From: DASTCZ01 sp963704455
GTDB taxonomy: Bacteria; Acidobacteriota; Terriglobia; Acidiferrales; UBA7541
Length of the DNA stretch: 64,000 bases
Direction: 5' to 3'
NCBI GenBank assembly: GCA_963704455.1
Contig: OY969905.1
Location: 2,604,001-2,668,000, forward strand
The translations under genes were made by a program, and so were the position numbers. The notes below the pieces were generated by a model. The model was not told the origin of the DNA. It did not search any database and worked only from the letters and a program-made list of their open reading frames with translations. Of the stretch, positions 17,698 to 26,822 are shown piece after piece; within the stretch, counting starts at the first letter, position 1, and each line of letters starts with the position of its first letter.

Positions 17698-20040
17698 ATG
17701 CGCATAAAGACGTTTCTGCTGCTTGGTACTCTTTTTCTGCTTCTTCAATTTGCTTCGCGTGCGCAGATGCTCGATCCCGCGATCGATCGCGCCGGCGAAC
17801 CGTTCTCCTACTTCAGCAAGCCGACCGACGTGCTCGGCGTGATGGACGGCCGCTGGGGCACTCTCGTCTCACCGGAGGGGTTTCTCTATACCGGCTATGG
17901 CGAGCTTATGTTTTTTGCGGGGAATCCTGCCCGGCCAATCGAGCAGCGCGTGAAAACTTTGCTTCGCGGCTATCTTCCTGTGATCCAGTTCACCTACGCG
18001 GACGCCGGCATTCGCTATTCCTTCACGATGTTTGCGGCGACGCTCGACGGGAATCCGGAAAGTCCGCTGGTCAACTTCGTCCGCGTGACCGTGGGCAACA
18101 CGAGCACCACCCGCCGCGTCGCGTACCTTTCCGTGGCCGCGCGCTATCAGCCCGAGTCAAATCTGCCCGGCGGTACCGGCGACAATCGATTCCGCCGCCC
18201 GGCCAAATCTCCACACCCCGGCGGCTACGAACAAGCGGGCGTACAGTTCAATCCCGAATGGACTTACGGTTTCTCGAACGACGCATTCCTGCGCGACTCC
18301 AAAATTTTCTATCTCTATCCTTCTTTTCCAGAGCCGGCACGGTTTGCTACGCTTAAGGACGACGACCCTACGAAACCCGATTCCCAACCTCATAAGCTGC
18401 ACGTCCTCCCCACAACTCCCGTGGGGATCGCTAAGTACAAGCTGCCCCTCGCGGGCGGCGAAGAAACCACTCTCACTTTCAGAATGCCCTATGCGCCACT
18501 CGATGGGGACGATCCGTACGTCGTGCAGCTGCGGGCCGCGACATTCGACGACTATCTCCAGCGCACCATGGATTTCTGGGACAAGATCTTCGCGCGCGGC
18601 ATCGACATCTCTTTGCCCGAAAACAAAGTCACCGACTCGTTTAAAGTGAATCTCGTCTACGACCTGATCGCTCGCGACAAAGTAGGCGAAGACTACATCC
18701 AGACCGTCAACAAGTTTCACTATCACGCCTTCTGGCTGCGCGACTCTTCCTACATCGTTCGCATGTATGACTTGAGCGGCTATCACGACATCGCGCGTCA
18801 GGATCTCGACTTTTTCGCTCGCTGGCAGCAGCCCGATGGCAATTTCGTCTCGCAGGGCGGCCAGTTCGACGGCTGGGGCCAAACGATGTGGGCATACGGC
18901 GAGCACTACCGCATCACGCACGACGCCGCGTTCGCCGCGCACGTCTATCCGTCAGTGCAGCGAGCGGTCACTTGGCTGATTGCCGCGCGGATCAGCGATC
19001 CGCTCAAACTGGTTCCCGCAACCACGCCCGGCGACAACGAAGACATCTCCGGCCACGTTACCGGCCACAATTTCTGGGCGCTCACGGGATTGAAGAATGC
19101 CATCGCCATGGCCGATGGTCTGGGACACAAGGATGACGCCGACGCATGGCGGCGTGAATACAGCGATTTCCTCGCCGCTCTCGTGCTCCAGCTCGACAAA
19201 ATCACTGCGTCAACCGGCGGATACATTCCTCCGGGTCTCGACGCTTCCGGCGGCCAGGATTGGGGCAACATGCTGAGTGTTTATCCGGAGGTGATCCTCG
19301 ATCCGCACGATCCAAAAGTCACTGCAACGCTCCGCGCCACGCGCTCAAAATATCAGGAAGGCATCATGACCTACGGCGACGGCCGCTGGCTGCACCATTA
19401 CCTCACCATGAAAAATACGGAGACGGAAGTGATCCGAGGCGACGAGCAAACCGCGCTCGAAGAACTCTACGCCATTCTCCTGCACACCAGTTCCACGCAC
19501 GCGGGATTTGAGTATGACGTGATTCCCTGGGGGACGCGCGACTTCGGACAGAACCTCGCGCCTCATGGTTGGTTCGCGGCGAAGTATCGCGCGTTGTTGC
19601 GCAACATGTTGGTCCGTGAGCAAGGAGACGATTTGCACTTGCTCTCTGTAATTTCACCCGCGTGGGTCGTTGCCGGAAAAGAGATTTCTGTTCGGCGTGC
19701 GCCGACTAATTTCGGGCAGGTGAATTTCTCATTGCGCTTCGTGTCAACGAATCACGCTGTGCTCAGCTTGGAGAATCATTTCAGCGATGGCCCGGCGAAG
19801 CTCGTGCTCCATTTGCCGTGGTTCATGAACGTCACCAACATCACTGCCGATGGCAAACCGCTTCAGATCGTCGGGGATCAAGTCGGGCTTCCGATTACAA
19901 CACGCGACGTCCAAATTTCCTGGTCCAAGAAACCCAACATATCGCAGTTCAGCTTCGACCACTCCGTCGCCGTTTACAAAGTCAAATACCGCCGCCGCTA
20001 CGAATCCTTTTTTCGGGACGGCAACAATGTTGTGAACTGA
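17698..20040 (+). CDS. Exported six-hairpin (alpha/alpha toroid) glycosidase-like protein
   Basis: A 780-residue protein with a signal peptide (residues 1-22, ending SRAQ). An N-terminal beta-sandwich region (about 30-290) is followed by an (alpha/alpha)6 toroid: HYHAFWLRDSSYIVRMYDLSG near 341, QQPDGNFVSQGGQFDGWGQTMWAYG near 380 and GHNFWALTGLKNAI near 456, then a C-terminal beta domain. This architecture is shared by GH15, GH63, GH94 and similar families; I cannot choose one. Acidic residues in the FDGWGQTMWAYGEHY stretch are candidate catalysts. No ribosome site precedes the ATG, so translation may be leaderless or weak. It is divergent from the GH38 gene. Confidence 0.65.
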   Translation: MRIKTFLLLGTLFLLLQFASRAQMLDPAIDRAGEPFSYFSKPTDVLGVMDGRWGTLVSPEGFLYTGYGELMFFAGNPARPIEQRVKTLLRGYLPVIQFTYADAGIRYSFTMFAATLDGNPESPLVNFVRVTVGNTSTTRRVAYLSVAARYQPESNLPGGTGDNRFRRPAKSPHPGGYEQAGVQFNPEWTYGFSNDAFLRDSKIFYLYPSFPEPARFATLKDDDPTKPDSQPHKLHVLPTTPVGIAKYKLPLAGGEETTLTFRMPYAPLDGDDPYVVQLRAATFDDYLQRTMDFWDKIFARGIDISLPENKVTDSFKVNLVYDLIARDKVGEDYIQTVNKFHYHAFWLRDSSYIVRMYDLSGYHDIARQDLDFFARWQQPDGNFVSQGGQFDGWGQTMWAYGEHYRITHDAAFAAHVYPSVQRAVTWLIAARISDPLKLVPATTPGDNEDISGHVTGHNFWALTGLKNAIAMADGLGHKDDADAWRREYSDFLAALVLQLDKITASTGGYIPPGLDASGGQDWGNMLSVYPEVILDPHDPKVTATLRATRSKYQEGIMTYGDGRWLHHYLTMKNTETEVIRGDEQTALEELYAILLHTSSTHAGFEYDVIPWGTRDFGQNLAPHGWFAAKYRALLRNMLVREQGDDLHLLSVISPAWVVAGKEISVRRAPTNFGQVNFSLRFVSTNHAVLSLENHFSDGPAKLVLHLPWFMNVTNITADGKPLQIVGDQVGLPITTRDVQISWSKKPNISQFSFDHSVAVYKVKYRRRYESFFRDGNNVVN

Positions 20041-20072
20041 ACACGCATGCCAAGCGTGGCCGGGATGCAGCA

Positions 20073-20472
20073 ATAGCACGCCTTCAAGCAGAATATAATC
20101 GCCTTCAGAACCGCCTCGACGCATTGTATGTAGACAAGCTGGACGCACGTGTCGAAGCAACTTTTTTTTGATCGGAAGGCCTCCGAGTTGCGTGCCCAGC
20201 AGGGCCGGCTACTCCAATCGATAGGGCAGCACCGGAAGGCGAATCAAATCTACTTGAAAGAGGGGGTTCGGCTCTTCGAACTCGCGCGGCGGGCACATAC
20301 GCTGTTCCTAAAGCGGGAATCGCGTGGGAAAGGGCGACTCCTGAATTTCCTGCTCTCGAACTGCCCTTGGAAGAGTGGAATCCTTACAGCTGTTTTCACC
20401 CAACCCTTTGATATGTTTGTGGATACGAATACCGTACAAAAGCATTCGCAAGAGTCTGAAGTTCCCCCAGAC
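20073..20472 (+). pseudogene. Serine site-specific recombinase, C-terminal remnant, frameshifted
   Basis: From 20073 one frame reads RLQAEYNRLQNRLDALYVDKLDARVEATFF and then stops; the next frame continues directly with FDRKASELRAQQ, then SYLEEGV-like ANQIYLKEGVRLFELARRA, RLLNFLLSNCPWKSG and TQPFDM. Together these match the coiled C-terminal region of large serine recombinases. The break is at a run of eight T (20162-20169); seven T would restore one frame. The catalytic N-terminus is missing altogether. The remnant runs up to the tRNA-Asn gene and marks an old mobile-element insertion or excision. Confidence 0.78.
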
Positions 20473-20487
20473 AGAGGTTTTGAAAAT

Positions 20488-20563
20488 TGGCTGGGGCGGG
20501 AGGATTCGAACCTCCATCCTCTGCATTAACAGTGCAGCGTCTTACCAATTGGACCACGCCCCA
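20488..20563 (-). tRNA. tRNA-Asn (GTT)
   Basis: The minus strand folds as a complete cloverleaf: acceptor TGGGGCG/CGCCCCA, D arm GTCC..AGAC, anticodon stem CTGCA/TGCAG with loop CTGTTAA (anticodon GTT), variable AGGAT, T arm GGAGG-TTCGAAT-CCTCC, discriminator G and an encoded CCA at 20488-20490. A recombinase remnant ends just upstream on the plus strand. Confidence 0.97.
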
Positions 20564-20644
20564 TTTGGAGTCATTCCGTTACTATACTAGGTTTGAAACG
20601 CACCATGCTCCAATGGGTTGGATCGAGCAGAAATTGCGAGATGA

Positions 20645-20983
20645 CTATTTTTCGCGCGGAGCGGGAGCGGACATGGAAGGGCCCCAACCAGTGGGCGTGG
20701 GCGTCCATTGCCTGGTCAGAACGTCCGAGAGCGTAAAGGTGATCAACAGCCCAAACCAAAAAAACGCCGCAATGATAGTTAGTTTTGTCAGGCGTGGGCT
20801 GTACTTCACGTGCATGAAAAACAGGATGACCAGCAGCATCTTCGTCACGGCGATTGCGAGCGCCACGACCGTGTTCATCCGGCCAAGATCAATAAACGAA
20901 ACATAGGTCGTCACAGCCGTCAGTGCCAGCAGCACGAGGAAGATCGCAATATAAATCTTCACTGAAACGACGTGCGAGGACAT
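20645..20983 (-). CDS. ctaF: Cytochrome c oxidase subunit IV (COX4_pro type)
   Basis: A 112-residue membrane protein with three hydrophobic segments: YIAIFLVLLALTAVTTYV, VALAIAVTKMLLVILFFM and LTIIAAFFWFGLLITFTLS. The segment KMLLVILFFMHVKYSP is characteristic of bacterial oxidase subunit IV. It is the last gene of the oxidase operon; its ATG overlaps the stop of subunit III as TGATG, which implies coupled translation. The subunit stabilises the heme-copper core in the cytoplasmic membrane. Confidence 0.85.
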   Translation of the reverse strand: MSSHVVSVKIYIAIFLVLLALTAVTTYVSFIDLGRMNTVVALAIAVTKMLLVILFFMHVKYSPRLTKLTIIAAFFWFGLLITFTLSDVLTRQWTPTPTGWGPSMSAPAPREK

Positions 20984-21660
20984 CAGTAGCGGCCTCCGAT
21001 CAGGTACAGCAATGGAAACAAGAAGATCCAGACAATATCCACGAAGTGCCAGTACAGTCCGCTGACTTCGACGGGCGTGAAGTAGTCCTTGGAGAACCGG
21101 CCACGCAAGGCCTTGCCAACCAGAAAAGCCATCAGGCCAAGCCCAATAATCATATGCAAGGCGTGAAGGCCCGTCATTGCGAAATAAAAACAAAAGAACA
21201 ATTGAACATTGGGCAGCGTCACGCCGGATGGCAAAATCAAGTGCGGTGAAAAGCGAATTCCCGGAACAAGGAAATTCTCCCACTTGTGGGCGTATTCCAT
21301 GTACTTAATCCCGAGAAAAGTCGCACCGAGAACCATCGTCAGCAGCAAGAAAGTGACAAGCGCCTTACGCCTGCCCGTCTGCGCGGCGTGAACGGCAAGC
21401 GCCATTGTGAGGCTGCTTGCAATCAGTACGGCAGTATTTGTTGCGCCCAGCTTGATATCCAAAAGGCGGCTGCCGGCTTCGAACGCGGGCAGATACCTCA
21501 CACGATATGCCGCATAACAGCAGAAGACTCCTCCAAAAAACATGATTTCGGTGACCAGGAAAACCCACATGCCAAATGAGCTGGCCTCGCGCTGCTGGTC
21601 CGCATCAGCGAAATGATGCGCAAGCCCGGGTGTATGAACGTGCACGTTGGCTTCAGGCAT
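20983..21660 (-). CDS. ctaE: Cytochrome c oxidase subunit III
   Basis: A 225-residue protein with five or six membrane segments. FGMWVFLVTEIMFFGGVFCCYAAYR is split over residues 32-56; GLHALHMIIGLGLMAFL and YWHFVDIVWIFLFPLLYL are the conserved last helices of subunit III. The start MPEANVHVHTPGLAHHF at 21660 overlaps the end of subunit I by 8 bases, a normal arrangement in such operons, and avoids the long upstream extension of the frame. It is part of the caa3-type oxidase complex. Confidence 0.92.
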   Translation of the reverse strand: MPEANVHVHTPGLAHHFADADQQREASSFGMWVFLVTEIMFFGGVFCCYAAYRVRYLPAFEAGSRLLDIKLGATNTAVLIASSLTMALAVHAAQTGRRKALVTFLLLTMVLGATFLGIKYMEYAHKWENFLVPGIRFSPHLILPSGVTLPNVQLFFCFYFAMTGLHALHMIIGLGLMAFLVGKALRGRFSKDYFTPVEVSGLYWHFVDIVWIFLFPLLYLIGGRY

Positions 21661-23314
21661 GACCCATCCCTTCGGCGGCTGTGCCCGGGAGACCAGGCTC
21701 CTGTGGATCGTTATAGGCATAGGCTTCTTGGGTGACGATTGGGGTTTCTTCAAAATTCTCCGTAGGCGGCGGCGAAGAGGTCTGCCATTCCAGCCCTTTT
21801 GCGCCCCAGGGATTCGGGCCGGCCACAGGTCCATACCGCATGGACCAAATGAAATACACCAGCGGAATCAAGTAACCGATGGCAAGTATGGAGGCGCCCG
21901 CGGAAGACATTACGTTGAGCACCTGAAACTCCGATGGATAAACCGCATAGCGGCGTGGCATTCCGAGGTACCCAAGGACAAATTGCGGGAAGAAAGTCAG
22001 ATTAAACCCGGCAAAAATCATGAGCGCGGCGAAGCGCGCCCACCCGTCAGGATAAAGACGGCCGGTAATCTTGGGCCACCAATAATGCAGGCCACCCATG
22101 TACCCCATCACAGTGCCGCCGACCATGATGTAGTGAAAATGGGCGACGATGAAATAGGTCCCGTGAAGATGAACATCCGTTGCCAGTGAAGCCAGGAACA
22201 AACCCGTCAGACCACCCATCGTAAAAAGCCCAAGGAAGCCGAGCGCATACAGCATCGGGGCTTGGTAAGAGATCGAGCCTTTGTAAAGGGTCGCGGTCCA
22301 GTTAAATGCTTTAATAGCTGAAGGGATGGCCACGAGAAAACTCAAGAGCGAGAAAATCAGGCTGGCGTAGACGGATTGCCCCGAAACATACATGTGATGG
22401 CCCCAGACGAGGAAGCCGATGACCGCGATACCGATGCTTGAAAAGGCGACGAATTTGTAGCCGAAGATTCGCTTGCGCGCGAAAGCGGCAATCAACTCAC
22501 TGACGACACCCATCGCGGGCAAGACCATGATGTAGACGGCGGGATGCGAGTAGAACCAGAAAAGATGCTGAAAGAGCAGCGGGTCGCCACCCAAACGCGG
22601 ATCAAAGATTCCGGCGTGAAACAGCCTTTCGAATCCCACCAAAATAATCGCTACTGCGACGACTGGAGTGCCGAGTACCTGGATAACGCTTGTGGCATAG
22701 GTTGACCAAAGGAACAGAGGCATACGAAACCATGTCATTCCGGGTGCGCGCATCTTGTGGATGGTGACGATAAAGTTCAGGCCAGTCAAAATCGAACTGA
22801 ACCCTGCAATAAACGCGCCCAGCGCCGTGGCCATGACCTGCGTATTCGAATACGTGCTGCTGTACGGCGTATAAAAGGTCCAGCCAGTATCCACGCCGCC
22901 CGCCAGGATGGCGTACAAAGTGAGGCTCGCGCCGACCAAGTAGATATACCAGCTCAGAAGATTCAGTCTCGGAAAGGCGAGATCCTTCGCCCCAATCATC
23001 ATCGGAACCAGAAAGTTTCCAAGAACGGCGGGAATTGCGGGGATCATGAAGAAAAACACCATGACCACGCCGTGAATGGTGAAAAGCTTGTTGTAAGCCT
23101 CCGGCTGCACCAGAGTTCCCTGCGGCGTAATTAAATGCAGCCGCATGAGCGTGGCCGCGACTCCGCCAATCAGGAACATCACGGAAACAGAAATAAGGTA
23201 GAGCAAGGCAATGCGTTTGTGGTCCGTCGTGAGCAACCACGACCGAATGCCATAGTTGACGTTCAAATAATTCACGCGGGGCACAGGTTGGATCTCAGAT
23301 GCCGCGGCGCTCAT
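21653..23314 (-). CDS. ctaD: Cytochrome c oxidase subunit I, A2-type
   Basis: A 553-residue heme-copper oxidase catalytic subunit with twelve membrane helices. Heme and copper ligands are visible: FTIHGVVMVFFF (low-spin heme His), FWFYSHPAVYIMVLP (CuB His and cross-linked Tyr), WGHHMYVSG (CuB His pair) and YFIVAHFHYIMVGG (heme a3 and a ligands). The motif reads YSHPAVY rather than GHPEVY, so the D-channel glutamate is replaced, as in the A2 subgroup. It reduces oxygen to water and pumps protons. Stop and start overlap with both neighbours. Confidence 0.96.
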   Translation of the reverse strand: MSAAASEIQPVPRVNYLNVNYGIRSWLLTTDHKRIALLYLISVSVMFLIGGVAATLMRLHLITPQGTLVQPEAYNKLFTIHGVVMVFFFMIPAIPAVLGNFLVPMMIGAKDLAFPRLNLLSWYIYLVGASLTLYAILAGGVDTGWTFYTPYSSTYSNTQVMATALGAFIAGFSSILTGLNFIVTIHKMRAPGMTWFRMPLFLWSTYATSVIQVLGTPVVAVAIILVGFERLFHAGIFDPRLGGDPLLFQHLFWFYSHPAVYIMVLPAMGVVSELIAAFARKRIFGYKFVAFSSIGIAVIGFLVWGHHMYVSGQSVYASLIFSLLSFLVAIPSAIKAFNWTATLYKGSISYQAPMLYALGFLGLFTMGGLTGLFLASLATDVHLHGTYFIVAHFHYIMVGGTVMGYMGGLHYWWPKITGRLYPDGWARFAALMIFAGFNLTFFPQFVLGYLGMPRRYAVYPSEFQVLNVMSSAGASILAIGYLIPLVYFIWSMRYGPVAGPNPWGAKGLEWQTSSPPPTENFEETPIVTQEAYAYNDPQEPGLPGTAAEGMGHA

Positions 23315-24297
23315 TTGCCTTTCCTTTCCTGCGCTGCCAGAGACTTCACATACGCCATCAACTGCAGGATCTGTTCTTCATTCATTTGACCCTGAAAGCT
23401 GGGCATCACGGGGGTGTAGTCAGCAAGCGGCATCGAATTTGGGTTCGTGATCGCTTGTCGCATAAATAATTCATCCACCATCAACGTGCGGCCATCTTTC
23501 AGCGGTTGCGGTTTGCTGAATATGCCGACGAGAGACGGCCCCTTCCCCGTGCCATCAGGCTTGTGGCATGTATTGCACCCGTACTGACTGAATAAACGCT
23601 CACCCGCTTGCGCCATGGATTCGCCTTTTAAACCGCCCGAAAGCCAAATCGAGTAGTCCTCCGGCGTCATCACGTAGACCCAACCCGTCATTCCGGAATG
23701 TTCGGCGCCGCAATATTGATTGCAGAAAAAATGAAACATTCCCGTCTGCGTCGCCTGGAACCAAATCGAGGTGTAGCGTCCAGGCAATACATCTTTCTGA
23801 ATTCGGAACGCCGGGATGTAGAACCCGTGGATAACATCTTCCGACGTCATCGTGAGCTTGACCGGAACACCCACGGGAACGTGCAACTCATCGATTTCGC
23901 GTGGCCCTTCTGGGTGCTGCAGGTGCCACATCCATTGCTTTCCCACCGCGAAAATCTCCATCGAGGCATTCGGCGCGCGCGAATTTTGGAAGAAAAGGCT
24001 TGATCCCCAAACGAAAATGAACGCCACCAAGACGGTCGGCACAAGCGTCCAGGTCAGCTCCAAAGGCATATACGTCTTAGTTTGTGGGGGAATCTCGTCG
24101 GGCGACCGGCGCCGGTATTTCACCGCAAAATAAAAAATCGCGGCGAAAATGATAAAAGTAAAGAAAAGCGTCACTGCGGTAAGGAAGAAGTGGAGTTTGT
24201 CCACGTTCTCCGCAATGGTGGACCCGGGCTTGGGGCGCAATGGGAACGATTGCAAATAAAGCAGCGCTGCCCCCGGATGTTGAAAAGTCCAGTTCAT
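23311..24297 (-). CDS. ctaC: Cytochrome c oxidase subunit II fused to cytochrome c (caa3 type)
   Basis: 328 residues: two membrane helices (about 35-60 and 78-102), a cupredoxin domain with CuA ligands H157, C192, C196, H200 and M203 (FCNQYCGAEHSGM), then a C-terminal cytochrome c domain with heme motif C241-N-T-C-H245 and a probable Met ligand in the MPSF segment. Fusion to cytochrome c defines the caa3 type, which takes electrons directly from the upstream complex. The stop overlaps the ctaD start by four bases (ATGA). No lipobox is visible at the N-terminus. Confidence 0.95.
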   Translation of the reverse strand: MNWTFQHPGAALLYLQSFPLRPKPGSTIAENVDKLHFFLTAVTLFFTFIIFAAIFYFAVKYRRRSPDEIPPQTKTYMPLELTWTLVPTVLVAFIFVWGSSLFFQNSRAPNASMEIFAVGKQWMWHLQHPEGPREIDELHVPVGVPVKLTMTSEDVIHGFYIPAFRIQKDVLPGRYTSIWFQATQTGMFHFFCNQYCGAEHSGMTGWVYVMTPEDYSIWLSGGLKGESMAQAGERLFSQYGCNTCHKPDGTGKGPSLVGIFSKPQPLKDGRTLMVDELFMRQAITNPNSMPLADYTPVMPSFQGQMNEEQILQLMAYVKSLAAQERKGK

Positions 24298-24326
24298 GAT
24301 TCCGTTTGTTCGCTCATCATTTCCTG

Positions 24327-25211
24327 TTACAGCGTGCGCGGCTGCGCTGTTTTACTTTGCGGGCCAGCCCCGGCAACGCTCTGTTTCTCGCGCCGGAGCA
24401 TTACAATGATTCCTCCAGCGATCAGCAAAACCGTAAGAAGACCGGCAATGTGGAGGATGTTTCCGATCACCAGGCCATATTTCCCAGTCGCGGGGTCATA
24501 GTGAAAGCAGTAAAGGAGCACTGCGTCTTGGAGAGGTGACCCGATTTTTCCCGAGGATGCTTCAATCAATGCCAGCCTGACGTCCCGGGGCCGATAACCA
24601 ATTCCAAATAAATAATGGGAAATTCTTCCTTCCGGGGTCAGCACCATAATCCCCGCCGCGTGCGCGAATTGCTGGGATACGGGGTCGTACACGTAGCGAT
24701 ATCCCACCGACTCCGCGAGTTGCTTAATTTGCGGTTCATCGCCGGTGAGAAAGTGCCAGCCTTGCGACGCGCCGGGACGCCCGTAAATTCCTGTGTACAT
24801 CGTCTGCTTCGCATTGGCCAGATCCGGCTTTTCCCTTGGGTCAATGCTGACGGTAATCACAGTGAAATCTTTTCCGATATCAAGGGGGATTTCTTTCAGG
24901 CTGTTCAACGTTCCGTTCAAAACTTCAGTGCAAAGCATTGGGCACATGTAATAGACCAACTCAAGGATGGCCGGCTTGCCGTTCATAAGTTGCCGGAGCG
25001 TCACGGTCTTCCCCTGCTCGTCGCGAAACGTGAGATCGAGAGGGATCTGCGAGTTCAGCTTTTGGTCCAGCCCAACTTTGTCCAGTACTTCCGGCTTGCC
25101 GGAGGGATTCTGCGAGAGGATGTCCTGGGCACGCACGCCGCCTGTAACTATGAGCATCAACGTAAAGATTGCCGAAAAAATGAGAGCGTTCCTAACGAAA
25201 TTTATATGCAT
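24327..25211 (-). CDS. SCO1/SenC-type CuA assembly protein
   Basis: A 294-residue exported thioredoxin-fold protein. The start at 25211 has GGAG eight bases upstream and lies two bases after the previous stop. A signal anchor is followed by FRDEQGKTVTLRQLM, the copper site YYMCPMLC (CxxxC) and QFAHAAGIMVL with the third ligand His. The C-terminus has an additional membrane helix (IAGLLTVLLIAGGIIVML). It delivers copper to the CuA centre of subunit II, encoded immediately downstream. Confidence 0.9.
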   Translation of the reverse strand: MHINFVRNALIFSAIFTLMLIVTGGVRAQDILSQNPSGKPEVLDKVGLDQKLNSQIPLDLTFRDEQGKTVTLRQLMNGKPAILELVYYMCPMLCTEVLNGTLNSLKEIPLDIGKDFTVITVSIDPREKPDLANAKQTMYTGIYGRPGASQGWHFLTGDEPQIKQLAESVGYRYVYDPVSQQFAHAAGIMVLTPEGRISHYLFGIGYRPRDVRLALIEASSGKIGSPLQDAVLLYCFHYDPATGKYGLVIGNILHIAGLLTVLLIAGGIIVMLRREKQSVAGAGPQSKTAQPRTL

Positions 25212-25213
25212 GA

Positions 25214-25642
25214 TCACTTCTCCTGCTCCTTGGCCGCACTATCTGATGATGGCGCGCCTTGGCGCGTGGGCAGCCCCCGCTCGAGGATGAGATCCATCGC
25301 GCGGTTAATCGGAACCCGGACCTTGCTTGTCGCGCGGTCCGCCCAGCCGTATGAGTTCAGCAAATCTTCCTGGCCTTGCCGCACGCGATTTAAATCCTCC
25401 ACGGGATGCACCTGGAGCCGAGGCTCGGGCGGCAACTGCCTTACGTCCGTAAACGGCGAAGCGCTCGGGCCAAGCGTTTGCGTCGCGGAGAAATAATCGA
25501 ACACCCAGCGCATCGATAAGAGCGAGGCAATCACAAGGACGAATAGGACGATCACAGCATAGATGATTGCCCGCGTGTTGACGTCGCGCTTCTCGTAGCC
25601 CGGATTTGTTTTCGCTGGATTCAAACTAGTGTCCTTCCGCAT
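25214..25642 (-). CDS. Small single-span protein of the ACIII/oxidase operon
   Basis: A 142-residue protein with one membrane helix (AIIYAVIVLFVLVIASLLSMRW) near residue 35 and an extramembrane C-terminus containing LLNSYGWADRATSKVRVPINRAMDLIL. This Y-G-W-x-D-x(8)-P-I-x-R-A-M pattern recurs in small proteins coded between alternative complex III and oxidase genes, where it may act in assembly or docking; I know no proven function. It overlaps the end of actF by 17 bases, so it is part of the operon. Confidence 0.7.
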   Translation of the reverse strand: MRKDTSLNPAKTNPGYEKRDVNTRAIIYAVIVLFVLVIASLLSMRWVFDYFSATQTLGPSASPFTDVRQLPPEPRLQVHPVEDLNRVRQGQEDLLNSYGWADRATSKVRVPINRAMDLILERGLPTRQGAPSSDSAAKEQEK

Positions 25643-26822
25643 TTGCCATTAGCTCAGTCAGCCGTGGGTCGTGCAACGGCAATAGTGGTTTCCCATCCAA
25701 TTGTCGGAAGAATTCCCAAAGCCACAATCCGCCGATCCCTGCGGTCAGCGAAAGATTCGTCCAGTGCACGCGCGGCCCCATCGGTTCGAACGCCGGCACG
25801 ATGAGCCAGAACATGTCCACCAAAGTTAGGGCGACGAGAAGCGCAGCCACGCGCGAAAGCGCTTTAGGCGTGCGCTTGAGATTCCTCGATAGCAGCAACG
25901 CGAACGGAATCGCGAAATGGAAAATAATCAGCACGACCGCCAGCGCCGCCCAGTTTCCGCGACCCCGGCTCATGTACCAGCTCGTTTCTTCCGGCATGTT
26001 CCCCGACCAAATAATCAGGAATTGCGAGAACGACAGGTACGCCCAAAGCATCACAAATGCGAGTAGCAGGTTGCCGAGATCATTGAAGCGCATCGGCGTG
26101 GCAATTTGCGAAATCGGCTCGTGGTACGAAAGATTTCGCGCGATCACCACGGAAAACGCCAGCGCCGAAAGTACCATTGAAACCATGATGATCATGCCGT
26201 AGATGGTCGAAAACCATTTCGGTTCGAGAGACATAATCCAATCGACTGAAGAAAATGTGACCGCCAATCCCCACAGAATCAATCCCGGCCCACTCAACCC
26301 TTCCAACTTTTTCGAGAGACGCACATCGCCGGTGCAGTCCTGTTCGAATGACCAGCGGTTCAGCAGCCAGGCGAGCCCCATCCATAACGTGAAATAGATC
26401 ACGCTGCGCGCGATGAAAAACGGCGTGTTGAGAAAGAAATGCTTTTGCTGATACACAGGAATCGACGCTGCTTGCGGCTGTGCCCATCCGTAAAGGTGAC
26501 TAATTCCAAGTAGCAGCGGGATGTACAGCAGCGCCATTAGCCCTAGCGTCCGCGTTGCAGCTTCGAGCGCGCGGCGAATCACGAATCCCCAGCCGCCAAC
26601 GGTCAAATGGTGGAGCATCAGGATTGCCATCGAACCCACGGGAATGCCGATCCAAAAAACAAACGCGAGCAAATATGACCGGTAAAACTGGTCCGGCGCG
26701 CGCAGCAATCCCGGCACAGAAATCGCAAGGCCTGCAATGCCGGTAAACAGCATTCCGCGGCGGGCGCGGTCAAATTGCGGCAGACGGTTGTCGCCACTGC
26801 CTATAATGCCCACATTGCTCAT
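25626..26822 (-). CDS. actF: Alternative complex III quinone-binding subunit ActF
   Basis: A 398-residue NrfD-like integral membrane protein with about ten hydrophobic segments and the recognisable SFEQDCTGDVRLSKKLEGLSGPGLILWGLAVTFSSVDWIMSLEP stretch split over residues 155-198, plus FLIIWSGNMPEETSWYMSR and FHFAIPFALLLSRNLKR. ActF and ActC form the quinol-binding membrane core of alternative complex III (quinol:cytochrome c/HiPIP oxidoreductase). Its start overlaps the actE stop by four bases. Confidence 0.9.
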   Translation of the reverse strand: MSNVGIIGSGDNRLPQFDRARRGMLFTGIAGLAISVPGLLRAPDQFYRSYLLAFVFWIGIPVGSMAILMLHHLTVGGWGFVIRRALEAATRTLGLMALLYIPLLLGISHLYGWAQPQAASIPVYQQKHFFLNTPFFIARSVIYFTLWMGLAWLLNRWSFEQDCTGDVRLSKKLEGLSGPGLILWGLAVTFSSVDWIMSLEPKWFSTIYGMIIMVSMVLSALAFSVVIARNLSYHEPISQIATPMRFNDLGNLLLAFVMLWAYLSFSQFLIIWSGNMPEETSWYMSRGRGNWAALAVVLIIFHFAIPFALLLSRNLKRTPKALSRVAALLVALTLVDMFWLIVPAFEPMGPRVHWTNLSLTAGIGGLWLWEFFRQLDGKPLLPLHDPRLTELMANAEGH

